From Xanthostigma xanthostigma (taxonomy: Eukaryota; Arthropoda; Insecta; Raphidioptera; Raphidiidae): a stretch of 64,000 nt of DNA. The stretch spans positions 22,710,001 to 22,774,000 of the forward strand of contig OY754469.1 of assembly GCA_963575645.1 (NCBI GenBank). The letters are read 5' to 3'. The notes below the pieces were generated by a model that worked only from the letters and a program-made list of their open reading frames with translations, was not told the DNA's origin and did not search any database. This document shows positions 1 to 12,574 of this stretch, piece after piece (within the stretch, counting starts at the first letter, position 1; every line of letters starts with the position of its first letter). The position numbers and the translations under genes are program-made.

Positions 1-175
1 TTATTTTTCCAAAGTAAGAATAGTATTAAAAAATAACTATTTAAATTCGACAGGAACAATTTTCATGATCTCTATCAATATGAAAATTTTGTCCCTAAAT
101 TCTGGCTTAATGATGCACAAAACAATATTTCTTGCTCATATTTAATATTCTTATCATTCCTCTTACGTCATTTAG

Positions 176-400
176 ACAATAACGGGAAAAATGGAGCCCT
201 AGTCTGCCAATACTTTTATTTTTATTGCCAACGTTTCGTCTACATTTTTAGGGATCTTCAGGGCTCTATAATTGATAAATAAAAATATATGATTAATATA
301 ACTATTTTTATTCATCAATTATAGAGCCCTGAAGAAGTCTAAAATTGTAGACGAAATGTCAATAAAAATAAAGGTTAAAGTTCTATTTTTTCCTGTTATT
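176..400. repeat. Long snap-back palindrome
   Basis: The left arm (about 176-285) and right arm (about 300-400) are imperfect reverse complements. AGGGCTCTATAATTGAT near 260-275 is mirrored by ATCAATTATAGAGCCCT at 314-330, and the outer AATAACGGGAAAAAT by TTTTTTCCTGTTATT. No open frame is present. It behaves like a non-coding foldback element and lies in the presumed first intron of the yellow-family gene, if that gene continues leftward. Confidence 0.8.
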
Positions 401-580
401 ATATTATTTAAAATTTCTTGGCTTGCACTAGAATACAAGAAAAAATTTGTTGGTTGAAGACAAAGTCTTCGTATGTAGTAAGGATCAGAGCTGGGCAGTG
501 CTCAGAACTTAGTGCCAAAAATGCTTTAAGCACTTAGGTATAATAACAAAAATATTAGGAGCACTGTGGTTTGAATCTAA

Positions 581-767
581 TAAAAAATAGAGAATAGTTA
601 CTTCTTACTACAACAGGTTTATTAGTGGATGTACATTTCGAGAGCTATGCTCTCATCTTCAGCAATACATGGGTTTAGTGTATTGCTGAAGATGAGAGCA
701 TAGCTCTCGAAATGTACATCCACTAATAAACCTGTTGTGGTAAGAAGTAACTATTCTCTATTTTTTA
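581..767. repeat. Near-perfect hairpin element
   Basis: Two arms of about 85 bp are near-exact reverse complements around a short loop (ATGGGTTTA, about 668-677). Stem words include TTCTTACTACAACAGGTTT on the left and AAACCTGTTGTGGTAAGAAG on the right. The word ACTTAGGTATAAT occurs just before the left arm region and again immediately after the right arm, so a longer sequence may have been duplicated at insertion. No coding potential is seen. Arm identity suggests recent origin. Confidence 0.85.
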
Positions 768-3412
768 CTTAGGTATAATGCTTAAAGCACTCAATGCTTG
801 ATGCTTAGAACAATTACATAAAGACTTTCTACTTACTAAGCACGTAATATAAGCAATTTAAAATTCTTAATGAGCATTCAACAAGCTTATTGGGCATTAA
901 GAATGCTTAATATGGAAGAGAAAAAAATCTGAAGAGCGGTTGCCGTAAAAGTCAGCCCTAAAACTTCCCGCTGTTTTCAGTCTCCTTGAGCTTAAAAACA
1001 CTAACTTTGCCATCACTTTTTTGAACTCTTTGGTCCTAGAAAAATTTAGTTTTTAAATTTTAATATTGATGTTTAATAACAGCTCTAAAGTCTAAATAAA
1101 TCTTACGTCTTACCATTAGGGGGCAGCGGGTTCACGATTTTCTCATTTTCTCTTATATAGGGGAAGAGAAGGGTCTAAAAAAAATAAAAGTTTGTTTACG
1201 TATTACTTGTACGCCCTCAAACTACCTTAAATATTTCCCAAAAAAATGAAAACTTCCGCAAAGCTGTACTTTTGTAAAAAAGGCTAGAATTGTGTATATT
1301 TTCTTTAATCTGTGCAAACTCTGCCGAAAATCAGCTTTGTTACTCGAATGTCGCGCCGTGTAAACATACTTATTGTTTGCCACAGTCATATTTCTAACAA
1401 ATTTTAATACTACGAACTGTAAGTAATATCACAAAATTATGCACAATAATAGCGATAACCTGCACACCTGGTTTCCAACAATGCAGCAATGAATTGGAAT
1501 GTTACATTATCAACTTGCACATCTCAAATTAATGTACTATAAAGTATAAACACAATACAACTGCAATATGTATGTATACAGCTCTATCACGATATAAATA
1601 ATTTCAAACTTGAACACTGTTTGAAATCACGCTTGTTCTACATTTTTCTCGTTCACTGAGCTCCAATAATTTTCATTTTGACGGCCAAATTAATTAAAAT
1701 GTTTCGAATTTTTACTACTAAATGAAATGTACATACTTAAATCTAAAATATTGATTGCAATAAATTTCAAAACTTTCCAAAATTAATTTAGCCATTATTG
1801 GACCGTTTACATTTCAAATGTAAAATAGTTACAATTTTGAAATAATAAATTAATAATTTTTACATTTATAAAACATGTGCAAAAGTCGATAATAATACTC
1901 TATTCAGTAATTCCCAAACTGTGTCGTGACGCCCCAAGGCACCGCAAACTTGTGTTACCTATAATTTCTTTATGTACTATTTTTTTATCCATTCTAAGAC
2001 ATGAAAATCTGACATGCAGTCGAGGAAGAAATTTTAAGAACATATTTTATCCAATGTATTGTACTCATTTTTCAAATTAATTTTCAGTACGTGCACCACA
2101 CAGCTGACAGTAAATCACAATTATTCCATTTTTATTACAGTTAGAACCCTTTAAAAGATACGAGATATCAGGTCTGCGATTGATCCGCTCTGTATCAGAG
2201 AAAGAGAAAAATAGCTGTTTCTCTTCTGATACTTTTAAAAGAAAGAACCCACTCGATTATTAAAAGTTCCCGAATTACAACACTATGCAATCTTCTCCAT
2301 TTCTATTTCTTCACTTTTAAAAAACATAACGATACAAATAAATTAGTAACAGGATCCCTGCCAGAATTTTTATTTTATTTATTTTTGGGAGGGTTGAATT
2401 TTGCATTGCGTGATATTGTTTTTGAGTGTCTGTAGCGATATCAATCGAAAACGGCTCGATCGATGTTGATGAGACTCGGTACGCTATGGAACATCCAAAC
2501 GAAATGTATGAGTATTTTTTATTCGACTATATCAGGTTAAGATTTCTATCGTAACCAGCATTCACACAAGAAAAACTGCCCTGAACCATGTAGTCTACAC
2601 GTAGCTTAATATACAATATAGGAACATATATTTTATATATTGATTTGTAGTTACAATTAAAGTGACATCTTGACTAAAGTGCCGCACATTATTGTGTAAA
2701 TTATTGAGAATAGACTGATGTCATACTTTAGCACTTACAAAGTTCTATGTACCTATAAAACTACAGACAGAATGTGATCTCAAACACCTGTGACTAATAA
2801 ATTTATAACATCAACAAACTATAGCAGATATGGCCATCAATATTTAAAAATATATGAGCTGTTTTATTTCACCTCACTTTTATTGCACAGTACAGAGTAC
2901 ATAATATAATTCTGTATCGATTAGAATTTGAAACATTTGACCCCCTTATCTACGACTATGATATTCGAGGATTCCAACAAACTAACATACGAATACCAAA
3001 TCTAACACCTAAAGTTCGAAATATGTTTAAATATTTATTTTATTTATTTTTATGATTCGAATTAATTATTTACATATAGATGTTCAGCTGTTTGTTAAAA
3101 TTTATTATTGTGGAAGTCTGTTTTTTCGTTAAAATATTCTTTAAAATATCAACTGCTCTAATCCGTTATAGTAGGTTAACCGCCCCAAATGACTAGCTAC
3201 AATTTTACTAGACCACGCGAATAACATCAAAAGTTCGTGACTTAATAAAGAGGTCTCTGACCCACAAAAATGATTTATTTGTGATAATATGAAAATATCT
3301 ACAGTAGATATATTTTAATAGCCGTGGCCAAATAAGTTTTCATCCTAAATTAAAAACACAACTTTGGATAATTTATACACATAAACAAACAAAGTATTAT
3401 GAGTTAATTTAC
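768..3412. other. Presumed intron of the yellow-family gene
   Basis: This AT-rich DNA lies downstream, on the minus strand, of the yellow-family exon donor site. I found no exon with Yellow similarity, no RNA gene and no transposon ends. A 67-codon plus-strand frame at 1877-2080 has no recognisable domain and is treated as chance. Confidence 0.4.
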
Positions 3413-3671
3413 CATTTAACTTGATGTAGGCAAGAGACGCTGGCACACCGGTTTTCCATCTTGGTACAGTGATAAACAATCTGTCTCCGTACACTTCTAA
3501 TCCAACAGGAATGTTATTCTCCTGTATAAATTCCCGATTTGCAACAGCTTCCTGACGAGCATTTTCACTAGGAAAATTAAAATCTATTTGTTTCCATTGA
3601 AACGCTACATTCAGATTGTCCATACACTTAACACTGTTAACGATAACTAGCACCAGGAAGTAGTAAATCAT
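3413..3671 (-). CDS. Yellow / major royal jelly family protein, first coding exon (partial gene)
   Basis: This exon starts a secreted Yellow-family protein; members work in cuticle melanisation, behaviour or nutrition, and the particular paralogue cannot be named from one exon. The chosen ATG (3671) opens a hydrophobic signal peptide, MIYYFLVLVIVNSVKC. It is followed by the hallmark N-terminal blade of the family: FQWKQIDFNFPSE, then FIQENNIPVGLEVYGDRLF, then ITVPRWKTGVPASLAYIKLN. An in-frame ATG 96 bases upstream would add a polar leader before the signal peptide and is less likely. The exon ends at AAT-G|GTAAAT, a good donor leaving phase 1, at the place where Yellow proteins continue into their ST/PYPDW segment. 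No later exon is visible in 1-3412, so the rest of the roughly 400-residue protein must lie beyond the window. Family assignment is firm; start and paralogue are not. Confidence 0.88.
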
Positions 3672-4629
3672 TGCTGATAACGAAGACGATACACCACGAG
3701 TGCAACTTGTAGCACGCGGTGACGTCATAGCGGTCACTGCGATAATATTCTGTATGATAGTAAACACATTAAAGTTAAGTTACACACTGTTTTTACATTG
3801 ACTGTTGATGTTGTAATGCAGACTTGAAGACTCGAACTGGATCCAAACACGGCTGGTAGGTGCTGGAGTACGGAGCTGGAGTATAGGTACTCCGTGAAGG
3901 TATATAATATGTATGTATAACGCCTATTGTAGAAGTAGTTTACACACGTTATTTAAGAACAAGAAAGACCAACAAGAAAAGAGATGTCTGTATACATAAT
4001 ATATACATATATGTGTACAACTGAATATTGTGATTGACTCATCAGATGCGAAATTTCCCATCAAGGTGGCGGCGGTTTTTTTTGGTGATGGTCGTGCAGG
4101 GAAATTCCCGTCGAAATTCCAAATGCACTTCTACAAATCAATACAAATAAATAAAATCATAACTTTAACGAAATTTCAACTTTAGACGTCCTGCAGGGTA
4201 CGTTGCATACGGTTATCATATTAGAGAATAGCATCCTAAATCTGTGATAGTCCGGCGATTTTTATACTATAGGTAACTAGAACATTAAAAAAACAATGCG
4301 TTTATAGCAATTGAAAGATTTACACCTTTGTCTTCAGGTGAACTAACTAACCATCGATTTATATTACTTCCAATAGAGTCGCGCTAATCCGGTTACCGTC
4401 TAATCAGAAACTTCTTGTAATCCGGCAAGCCCGGTTTTTGGGTATTTTGTTTATATTTAATCAAATACTCTTTCTTTTATATAGAGATCATGGTAAGTAC
4501 GCCGGATTACTTAATTTTTGGTGTAATTTACAAAAAACGAGAAAATAATTTATTTTTCAGGTATTTACATCAACAATTATCAATAACTTTAATATATTTT
4601 TATTTTATCTTATGTTCAAAAATAGATAT
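3672..4629. other. Upstream region of the yellow-family gene
   Basis: On the minus strand this holds the 5' leader and promoter of the yellow exon. An AT-rich word, ATTATATAC, lies about 230 bases upstream of the ATG and could be a TATA box, but no initiator can be fixed. The rest shows no gene and no clear transposon end. Confidence 0.35.
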
Positions 4630-4978
4630 TTTACTAGCGGTCCCGCCCGTTTCACTCGAGTGCAAAAGAACGTAGGATGGGGACATGAGTACGCACATTC
4701 ATCTTACCTTACCGAGAATCGAGATGAATGTTGTGTCCAAATTTCATGATGATCGGAGTTACCGTTCAAAAGTTTTTGTCGAATGGAAAAAATTTGAGTT
4801 ACATTTTTCATTAATGCTCCGCTCCTATTGGTCGTATATACATAGCCTATAGCCTTTCTCGATAAATGGGCTATCCAACAATTTTTTTTTTCAATTCGAA
4901 CCAATAGTTCCTGAGATTAGCGCATTCAACCGCACAAACAAACAAACAAACTCTTCAGCTTTATATATTAGTATAGAT
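4630..4978 (+). repeat. Dispersed RTE/SINE-like tail repeat
   Basis: It begins near ACTAGCGGTCCCGCCCG and ends CAGCTTTATATATTAGTATAG. The segment about 4720-4790 (GTTGTGTCCAAATTTCATGA, then GATCGGAGTTACCGTTCAA) recurs in inverted orientation at about 27110-27200, showing a dispersed family. Repeats of this wording are, to my knowledge, abundant in lepidopteran genomes and are usually assigned to non-LTR or SINE tails. No intact coding frame is present. Confidence 0.6.
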
Positions 4979-6234
4979 TTCCAACCACTTCTTATTACCA
5001 ATTTTTATGGGCCGTGTGACGCTAACTTGAGGTTCTATTTTAAAATAGTCGCAATTTAATTTATACGATATATTATGAACAGAAAAAAGATAAATTATTT
5101 ATGATTAATTAAACCCTGTTAAATTTTTTTAATTAAAATATTATTTAAATTAAATGTGATGTGACAGAACCTGCAATTTCGTCAAACGTCAATTTTTTTT
5201 TGCAGAATATTTTAAATAAATATCAGCAAACATCGACTACCTTACAGATAATAACAAAAATTAATGTACCTATATTATCAGAAATCACAATGCTTGAAAT
5301 GCCATTTCTTCACAAAACAATAGGTACATCTACATAGTATTTTTCGTACACCTTGCTTGTAAAATGTCAGCACAAACAACTAATTTATATGTACATATTA
5401 ATAAGTTTGCAAAGTATAAGACCAAATAATGGGTGTTTTTAACAAAACTCGACGATTATATTTCACTTATATTATTGAAAACTGTTCTTACGCTTGTAAT
5501 AATTTTCAAAACACAACAGTAAACGGATATATCGTTAAAAAAACAAAATCATTTTTTTTCAAATTATAGTACTAAATCCAGTAGACTTTCATTAATGAAA
5601 GCCTACGGGTAGGCCAGTAAAATGAAGATGAATTGACCCCAATCATTTCCACAAAAAGGGTGCAGAAATGGATACTCGTATAACGGTTGAAAATAGTAAG
5701 GTGTATCTATGAGAGGATGGACAAAAAGTGGTAATTAAGCTAGCAGTGACTTGAGGACAGGATACGCTTTTTATATTGTAGTTAAATTGTTATCATTGAA
5801 TGGCTGCGGTACTTTCTATCACGATTGTGACTGACTTTTGGCATCTGCACAAAAATACACACTATATCCATCCGTTTGATTTTCGAATACTGAAATGGTA
5901 GAAGAAATGACTTATGGTTATGCGGAAACTATTTTTTATCACACTCCTTATAAAATTACTCTAACGTTCTAGTGCTATAAAGAAAAAACAAAAGTACGCG
6001 ATCTAACTAATTAAATAATAATTTTAATAAACTACGCATAAGAAGTGACGTTTGCTACCCAGTTGAGCTGTCACAAATGTTGGAAATTTACTGAAATTCA
6101 AATGAAAAATCGCTAATATATGACAAAAAAATATCTGATGATATTAGACTCGTGTGTCAGTGTGACTGTTAAAAATCGCATAATGTCATTTGACTCACTA
6201 TACAATCTACTATTATACCTTGAATTGAAACATG
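4979..6234. other. Intergenic AT-rich stretch
   Basis: I see no supported gene, RNA or transposon end here. Confidence 0.35.
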
Positions 6235-6490
6235 GTATCATGAGACGAGAAGGAAAAAAGTTGTAGTACCGATTTGAGTGCGTTATTTCTCATACATTGT
6301 GATAAAACATACATCATTCTCTTCGTTTTAATGGGGTCGGGGGAGTGCACAATTCATCACGATGTATACGAATTAACACAAGTAAAATCGATTCAGGAGA
6401 AATCCATATAAGTCAATAACGTTCAAACTTAAAACTTTAATGAAGTACGGTCAAATTTCGACCACTTGGCGACCACTAGTATATTTAAAA
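6235..6490 (+). repeat. Dispersed repeat, copy 1 of a pair
   Basis: It matches 29030-29275 in the same orientation. Shared words include ACATACATC-TTCTCTTCGTTTTAATG, GGGGGAGTGCACAAT, AAAATCGATTCA and TCAAATTTCGACCAC. Copy 2 lies just after a hAT transposase remnant, so the family may be the 3' part of a hAT-like element. Identity looks like roughly 80 percent by eye. No open frame is conserved between copies. Confidence 0.7.
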
Positions 6491-7410
6491 ACGTCATCAT
6501 AAAGTCTTTCAATCGTTTACTAAAGAACAATCGAACGTAAAGTGGGTCAAAAACTGATTCCAAGTTTTGAATTAAACCGCTTTTAACCGGTTCTCACGTT
6601 TCATTCGGTTTTGGTTTCGGAATTGCTATATCGGTTTCGCAATCGCGCGATTAGGATGCAGTTACATATTTAATTTTTTATGTTAACAGTTCGTTGGTTC
6701 TGATTGGCTACTGTCATAGATAAAAACATACAACTTTTGATAGAGATATAGTGGATGCTAATATAATTGTCCCAATAGCAAGGGAATTACCTACTTCAAA
6801 AAAAGAAACGGAAATATACTTTTTTCGCTCTTTGTTGCCTTCGCTCACCGTATATTGAGTAAGTACACAATGCTAAAAGCTTGGTATAAGTAATATTTTG
6901 GAAATGGTTGACAGAAATATGACCGATTTGAAATTAGTTTCAAACTGGTCATGTGTTACTGTGTTTGCACGTGGAGAAGCAATTATTTCAGTTGTTGTTC
7001 CGAAATTATTCTTCTATAAGGTAGAAAAAATCAGCTTTACCAATTCTTGATATAAATCTTTAGACGCTCTATATATTGATCTCTGATTCAAATACTCTGC
7101 TGCTACAAACAGCCTGCACTTGATTTTTCTCTCGATACTAAGGATTCTGTCGATATTTTCTTTGTATAGTGTTCGCAGTCTTCACTGTTCATAATAAGAC
7201 CGTATTTTCTTCATCTGAACTACTACTATTACTTGACATGTTGTCACGGCCCTATGAAACACGACTGATTCAGAATTCAGATTCAGTCGCGATCGCGTGC
7301 GAGCAAAATTATAGGGACTTTACAATAGTCTCATTCTGATTGGCATGAAACTCAGATTGCGAAACAGTATGTGGAAAGCCTTGCGGTTTCAACCTTTGCC
7401 TATAAAAGGA

Positions 7411-7708
7411 CCCCTACACGATCAATATTATTGCGCAAAATTATTGTGTGATACGTATGTTGTGTATACTGCGCAAGTATTGAATGAAGATTGCGCTTGT
7501 TTGAAATTAACTGTACAATATTGAATAATTTGTACGTGTAGGCATAATATTGCACAATAATTATACGCTTTTCGTTTTTGAGTCATTTTGATTAATCTGC
7601 TATCAGAGAATCGTGAGTGGATATTGCACAAAAATATTGAATCGTTTGTGTCGAAAAATATTATATTTAATATTATTATATTACACAATATAATTGATCA
7701 TGTAGGGG
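7411..7708. mobile_element. MITE with CCCCTAC termini
   Basis: Inverted ends: the left reads CCCCTACACGATCAATATTA and the right, reverse complemented, reads CCCCTACATGATCAATTATA. The interior is AT-rich and non-coding; the 86-codon minus-strand frame inside it only reads through the MITE. No convincing target duplication was seen at the borders, so the superfamily is open. Confidence 0.65.
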
Positions 7709-10479
7709 CTACTTTAGAGAAAATCAAAGTTAAATGATGTTCAGACACCAGAGTTCTGGTTTCTCCTTGTTAGCCAGAGAACATTTCCGTAGGACAACCG
7801 GTATATTTTACTTACACATATAAAGCACACATAAACTATAAGTGCAAGTGTCATTGTGTTAGTGCATCAACGTAGATAAATATAATTTGTCAAAGCCGGC
7901 GTTAATATGAAATAACCGATATCAAGAGTTTAAACACAAAATATCAATAATAATGCATTATTCTAAAGATCGTTGAACTGAACAATAAATATTGTTAAGT
8001 TGGCCATACTAAATTGGTCACCAGTCCAAGTTGACCTCATTTCACCTGAGCCGACAGAAGTCATTGTATTAGCACAATCTTGTAAAGGGGAAACGTTTCT
8101 CAAAAAATAGTGAAGCGATTTTAAAATTGTTTTCACTGTTCAATACTTAGCTTTAGAACATGGTTATTATAACTGGCAAGCCCAACTTCACAAGGCTGAA
8201 ATTGAAAATCGGGGTTAATCTCAGAAGCTGCTGAGCTGATTTGAAAATATTTTTTACTATTTACTAGGTTATCTTTTGCTTTAGGATTTTAGGACATAGC
8301 CTATAATTGGCCGACCACGCCCGTACAGATGATAATCGGATTGCATATCTGAATGCGGTTTGTAGTTTGTATACCATTCGCAGGGCCTATTTATTGCAAG
8401 TAAGCTTTAGGTCCGGCTTTACAAAAGTACAAATAGGCTTAGTTTTAACTTTTAAGTTGGACAGCGAACGAACGAAGCGAGTGTGTAGTGCATTATTATA
8501 AAATCATAAATTCGAGCAAACTGACGAAATGAGTTACGCAAATAAATCATATATTCGAGTGAACGAGCGAATACTTTAATAAAATACCATACATTTTTGC
8601 ACCTGGGCGACGCCGAGCCGAGCCACTACTTTAATTAATTCTTAGAGAATATCAGAAAATGAAAATGGAGCAGTTCAAACTTGAGCAGTAGCGGATATAT
8701 TATGACGACGAACATCATACGATGATACTTTCTCCCCCGAAATAAACCTGAAATAGGATTTTATTAGTCTTTCCCATCAACAGTTATAGTTATCGCATGA
8801 ACCACAGATGCTTCGCTATGATGCAAAATGATTCTTCTGCTGTGTTGAGTTTCAAACAACCAATCAGATGGTGACGCAGTGTTAATGCTAGTATATCCTC
8901 TCTAAACATGAATCAATGATTTTCCACTAATTACAAATGCATATAAACTATTTGTCAATGCTAGAATCGTACCACGCAGAATTAGTGAATATAAAAATTC
9001 ACTAATTATATATAAGTGATCATTAAATGTCATCTGATATCAACAATTTTTTGATGAAAGATTTTTTTAAATCTTTATTCGTTCGTTACATTCACTAGTA
9101 CCTATATTGTTACAAGTCGATTAACAATTGAATACAAAATAAAGAATTAGAGAATTCGCCTCAAAAAAACATAACCTTAATTCATTGTTAGTTATGATCC
9201 TATGTCATCGAAAATAATTAAAAATCGATAAAAAAACATTAGTATACACGCAGTGCTTTACTCTGAATCAATGAAAATATAATTAAAATAATCTAATTAA
9301 AATACTTGTTTGTTTATCGGCTTACAAGGAACTTGCTATCTATTTCAGTTTTAGAGAGAAAATGTATTAGTGAAAATTCACTAAGTTGTTGTGAAAATCA
9401 CTGGTTATTAAGTGAAAACAGCTTCACTTACGCATTTAGTAAAAATTTCACTAATTCATGTTTAGAGAGTCGGTTCATGGGATAGAGTACATTACGTCTG
9501 TAAATAATGAGTAATTTACAATCAAACTGCAGCTTTGTCATTCGTAAACGTTGCAATTGCGTACGCCACTGTACATAAAAGATAGATGTAATGGCCTTCG
9601 TTTGAGTTCGCATAATTACGCAAGTGCATTAGTGAAAGTATCTGATATACAGGTACATAGATGAAAATAATGGTATTTGATCCTAATTTCCTCTGGCGAC
9701 GTACATACATAATAGATTTTAGTCAACCTGCGGTAATGAACCTAATAAACAACTTTTCTTATTAAATTATTTAAATTGGAGCTCCGTCTAACTTAAATAG
9801 CATCGTTGGATTTTTTTTTGTCTAGCATAACGGTTTCATAATAAATTTTTGAAATTGGTTAATTGAATAAGTTGACATATTTTGCTCCAAACATTACGGC
9901 TCACTAACTACAGTCCACATATTTAATCTCATCCCGGCCGTGCACAGATGGTTATAGTCCAAGAGCTGACAACGACTTTAGAATATGTACTGTAGGCAAG
10001 TTGAAATAATAAAAAAACAATATTTTATCAATGGGTGAATCTGGCTGGAAATGCGAATCTGGCAGAGCGTTTGCGGTTATTTCGCTTCTGCGCAGCATAT
10101 GTCAGTTGCAAAAAAACTAAACCAAAAAAATTTGTTTTAGGCAACTTGAATTTTTTTTTAATCTTTTATTTTAGCATTTATATAATAAATAAGAAATAAA
10201 AATCCCAGACTGTTTTGACGGTTATAAAGTAGAACCAGACCGCTCCCCGAATTTATTTAATTAATATAGGTAAGTACGCAAAAAATATAAAGTCGTCGTC
10301 AGCTCTCCGCTACTCGGTTACATTTTCATATTTATTATGAGTTAAATTTCCATCGCTTCTAAAGAAACGTAAAAGAAAGCGCATATTTTATATAGTTAAA
10401 GTTTTTCTATGTAACCAAAGTCAACTTAAAATTAGCAAATGTTCTGATCCTTAGAGATTGCCAAAATTCGGAAAAATCA
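7709..10479. other. Intergenic stretch, no gene seen
   Basis: AT-rich sequence with short low-complexity tracts. The small frames at 8307-8501 and 9428-9710 have no recognised domain, start context or repeat support and are not called as genes. Confidence 0.35.
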
Positions 10480-11095
10480 GTCATCGAAAACCAATGCTTC
10501 ATTTCGAAAAAATTGGTTGTCTGTAAAGTCGGTTTACGGACGATAGTTTTACGTGATAACGTATTCCGTAATACATAACCTAAATTTATATAATAATTAT
10601 AATAATTCGAATCTATGATATTGCATCTTTCGCTTCAAATTTAGGTTAATTTTATTTATTTAAATTACTCACCATATAATATAATTGTTTTTTTAACTTT
10701 CTTTCTTTCGTATTTATTTTAAGTCTCAAAGATTAGCTGTCATAATATTTATAAAACAATTGTTTCACTGTTTATATAAAATTCAAAAACCTACTTACAA
10801 TATTTACGTATTTTCATACGTCAAAAAATTGATTTTTATAATGATAAAATTTGTAAGAAAACGATTTTTTCGAGAGATGAGACCTAGCTAAAACGATTTT
10901 TTGCCCCCCAAAATCCCTTTTCAGTAAATTTCATCCAAATCGTTAGGGCCGTTTTCGAGAAAAGCACGCACAGGGTCAGGCGGAACGTTACGAACGTTAC
11001 GAACGTTAGGAACGTTACACTTTTTCGTACATGCAGCCGGTGTTTTATCAATTTATAAGATTGGTGATTCATCAATTTATAAGACGTTATCACGT
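10480..11095 (-). repeat. Unclassified dispersed repeat, copy A
   Basis: The reverse complement of this stretch matches 30100-30655. Shared words, written in copy B orientation, include AACGATTTGGATGAAATTTA, GAAAAGCACGCACAGGGTCA (seen as plus-strand text here) and the run from CCGTAAACCGACTTTACAGA. This copy carries four near-tandem 9-bp units of AACGTTACG/AACGTTAGG at about 10983-11018 where copy B has one. No protein domain is recognised. Confidence 0.75.
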
Positions 11096-12060
11096 CAAAA
11101 ATTTTGTGATTGGGTATTCTTTCTTAATTGCATTTACAAAAACATATTTTTTTTTATTATGCCATATTATTTCTCAAAACTTGACCTACTCGGCCTAGGA
11201 GGCCGTGTAAAAAAAAAGACAACTTGGTAAATAATATAGACACCCTAATACTGTGATGTCAAAGATACGGCCCGCGACCAGAATCTATCCAGTGAGGACT
11301 TTAGAGGGCATTCGATGCCACTCCGTATTTTTAAAATTTCTGGATCCCCAAGTTCAAGATAATTTACCCTTTTTATTACCTTTATATGAAATTTGACTTA
11401 AACTAAATAAATAAAGATTTTAACTTAGTATGTGTTTTAGTTTTTACTTTTTAATTTAGAGTCTGGCCCGTTAACACACACTAAATCTTATAAATGGCCC
11501 TTTAGAAAAATTAGTCTGACGCCTCTGCCCTAATAGATAGTCTTATAAAATAATCATCTTAAACTATTTGGTGTAATTTATAGTTATTTTCTTATTTAAA
11601 CAATACCTATCGTTTTCGCCGTTTCATTTTCTTGGAATGCACAAATATATATTGTTCAATAATTTTTGAGGAAATTGTAAGTCGCGAAATCATAACTTTT
11701 GTTCATAAATTTTAACCAACAACCACAAGGTGCGTACGACCTTAACATAGTGTCATCGAAGAGCCATTTGATGATGTGTGGGAAATTTTGGTTAGTTATA
11801 AGTTCTCTATTCTATGACGCAAAATTTAGTGTGTTGTGTATACTTTCACATAAAAACCTACACTGGCTAATGAAATTTATAAGTATTCAAGAGACAAAAT
11901 ATTCACATGCATGCGGCCGGTCATTAGCAACGGAATGACTTTTTGCGGGGGGAGTAGGGGCTATAAACCCATGATCACATAAGTGTTATGACACTATTAT
12001 TATTAAGAATTCTTATTGCATACCCTTCGGCTTACAAATACACACTTTTAAATGTTTATA
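11096..12060. other. Intergenic stretch with possible old TE 3' end
   Basis: Around 11260-11560, GATACGGCCCGCGACCAGAA followed by TCTGGCCCGTTAACACACAC resembles untranslated ends of hAT-like elements, but neither termini nor coding sequence could be confirmed. Nothing else was seen. Confidence 0.3.
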
Positions 12061-12063
12061 TTA

Positions 12064-12507
12064 AGGCCACTGCACACGAGGCTAGAAACGCTGCTAGATT
12101 CCTTGCTAGATTTGCCTACTAGTTTTCTAGCGCTGGTTTTCTTGATTGCTGAAGTGCTCGCTTCACACGAGACTATTTTTCAAGTTTGTTTTGTGGATAG
12201 ATCTGGTGCGCGCGCAGTGACATATTATAAACACAGAGCAAAACGTGTCTGTTGTCTGGCAGAATGACGCCATGTGGGCGTTTGTTAAAGTTCTCACGTG
12301 AAGATACTGCTTCCTGATTGGTTCTTGCTCATACCTAGCCGCAAATCTAGCAGGGAAAATAGCCCCTGTTCTTATTTTAAAACCTATTTTCTGAGCTAAC
12401 AAGGCAGCACGCAGTGACGTCATTTCGAGCTTCGTATCCAGCCTACCGGCTAGCAGAACTCCTAGCAGCGTTTCTAGCAGCATTTCTAGTCTCGTGTGCA
12501 GCGGCCT
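12064..12507. mobile_element. PIF/Harbinger-type MITE (TTA duplication)
   Basis: The element is bounded by direct TTA trinucleotides (12061-12063 and 12508-12510). Its ends are inverted repeats: left AGGCCACTGCACACGAGGCT, right (reverse complement) AGGCCGCTGCACACGAGACT. Subterminal CTAG-containing words (GCTAGAAACGCTGCTAG) recur several times and are also inverted at the other end. A 3-bp TTA/TAA duplication with GGCC-rich ends is typical of PIF/Harbinger. It is non-coding, 444 bp. Confidence 0.85.
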
Positions 12508-12574
12508 TTATACAATTAATAATCAATTATTTGAGATTATATAATATTACAGTACAATCATATTTAACTTCTAA

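Noticed and set aside
1877-2080. 67-codon plus-strand frame
   Set aside because: No domain, no splice context, AT-rich composition like the surrounding intron.
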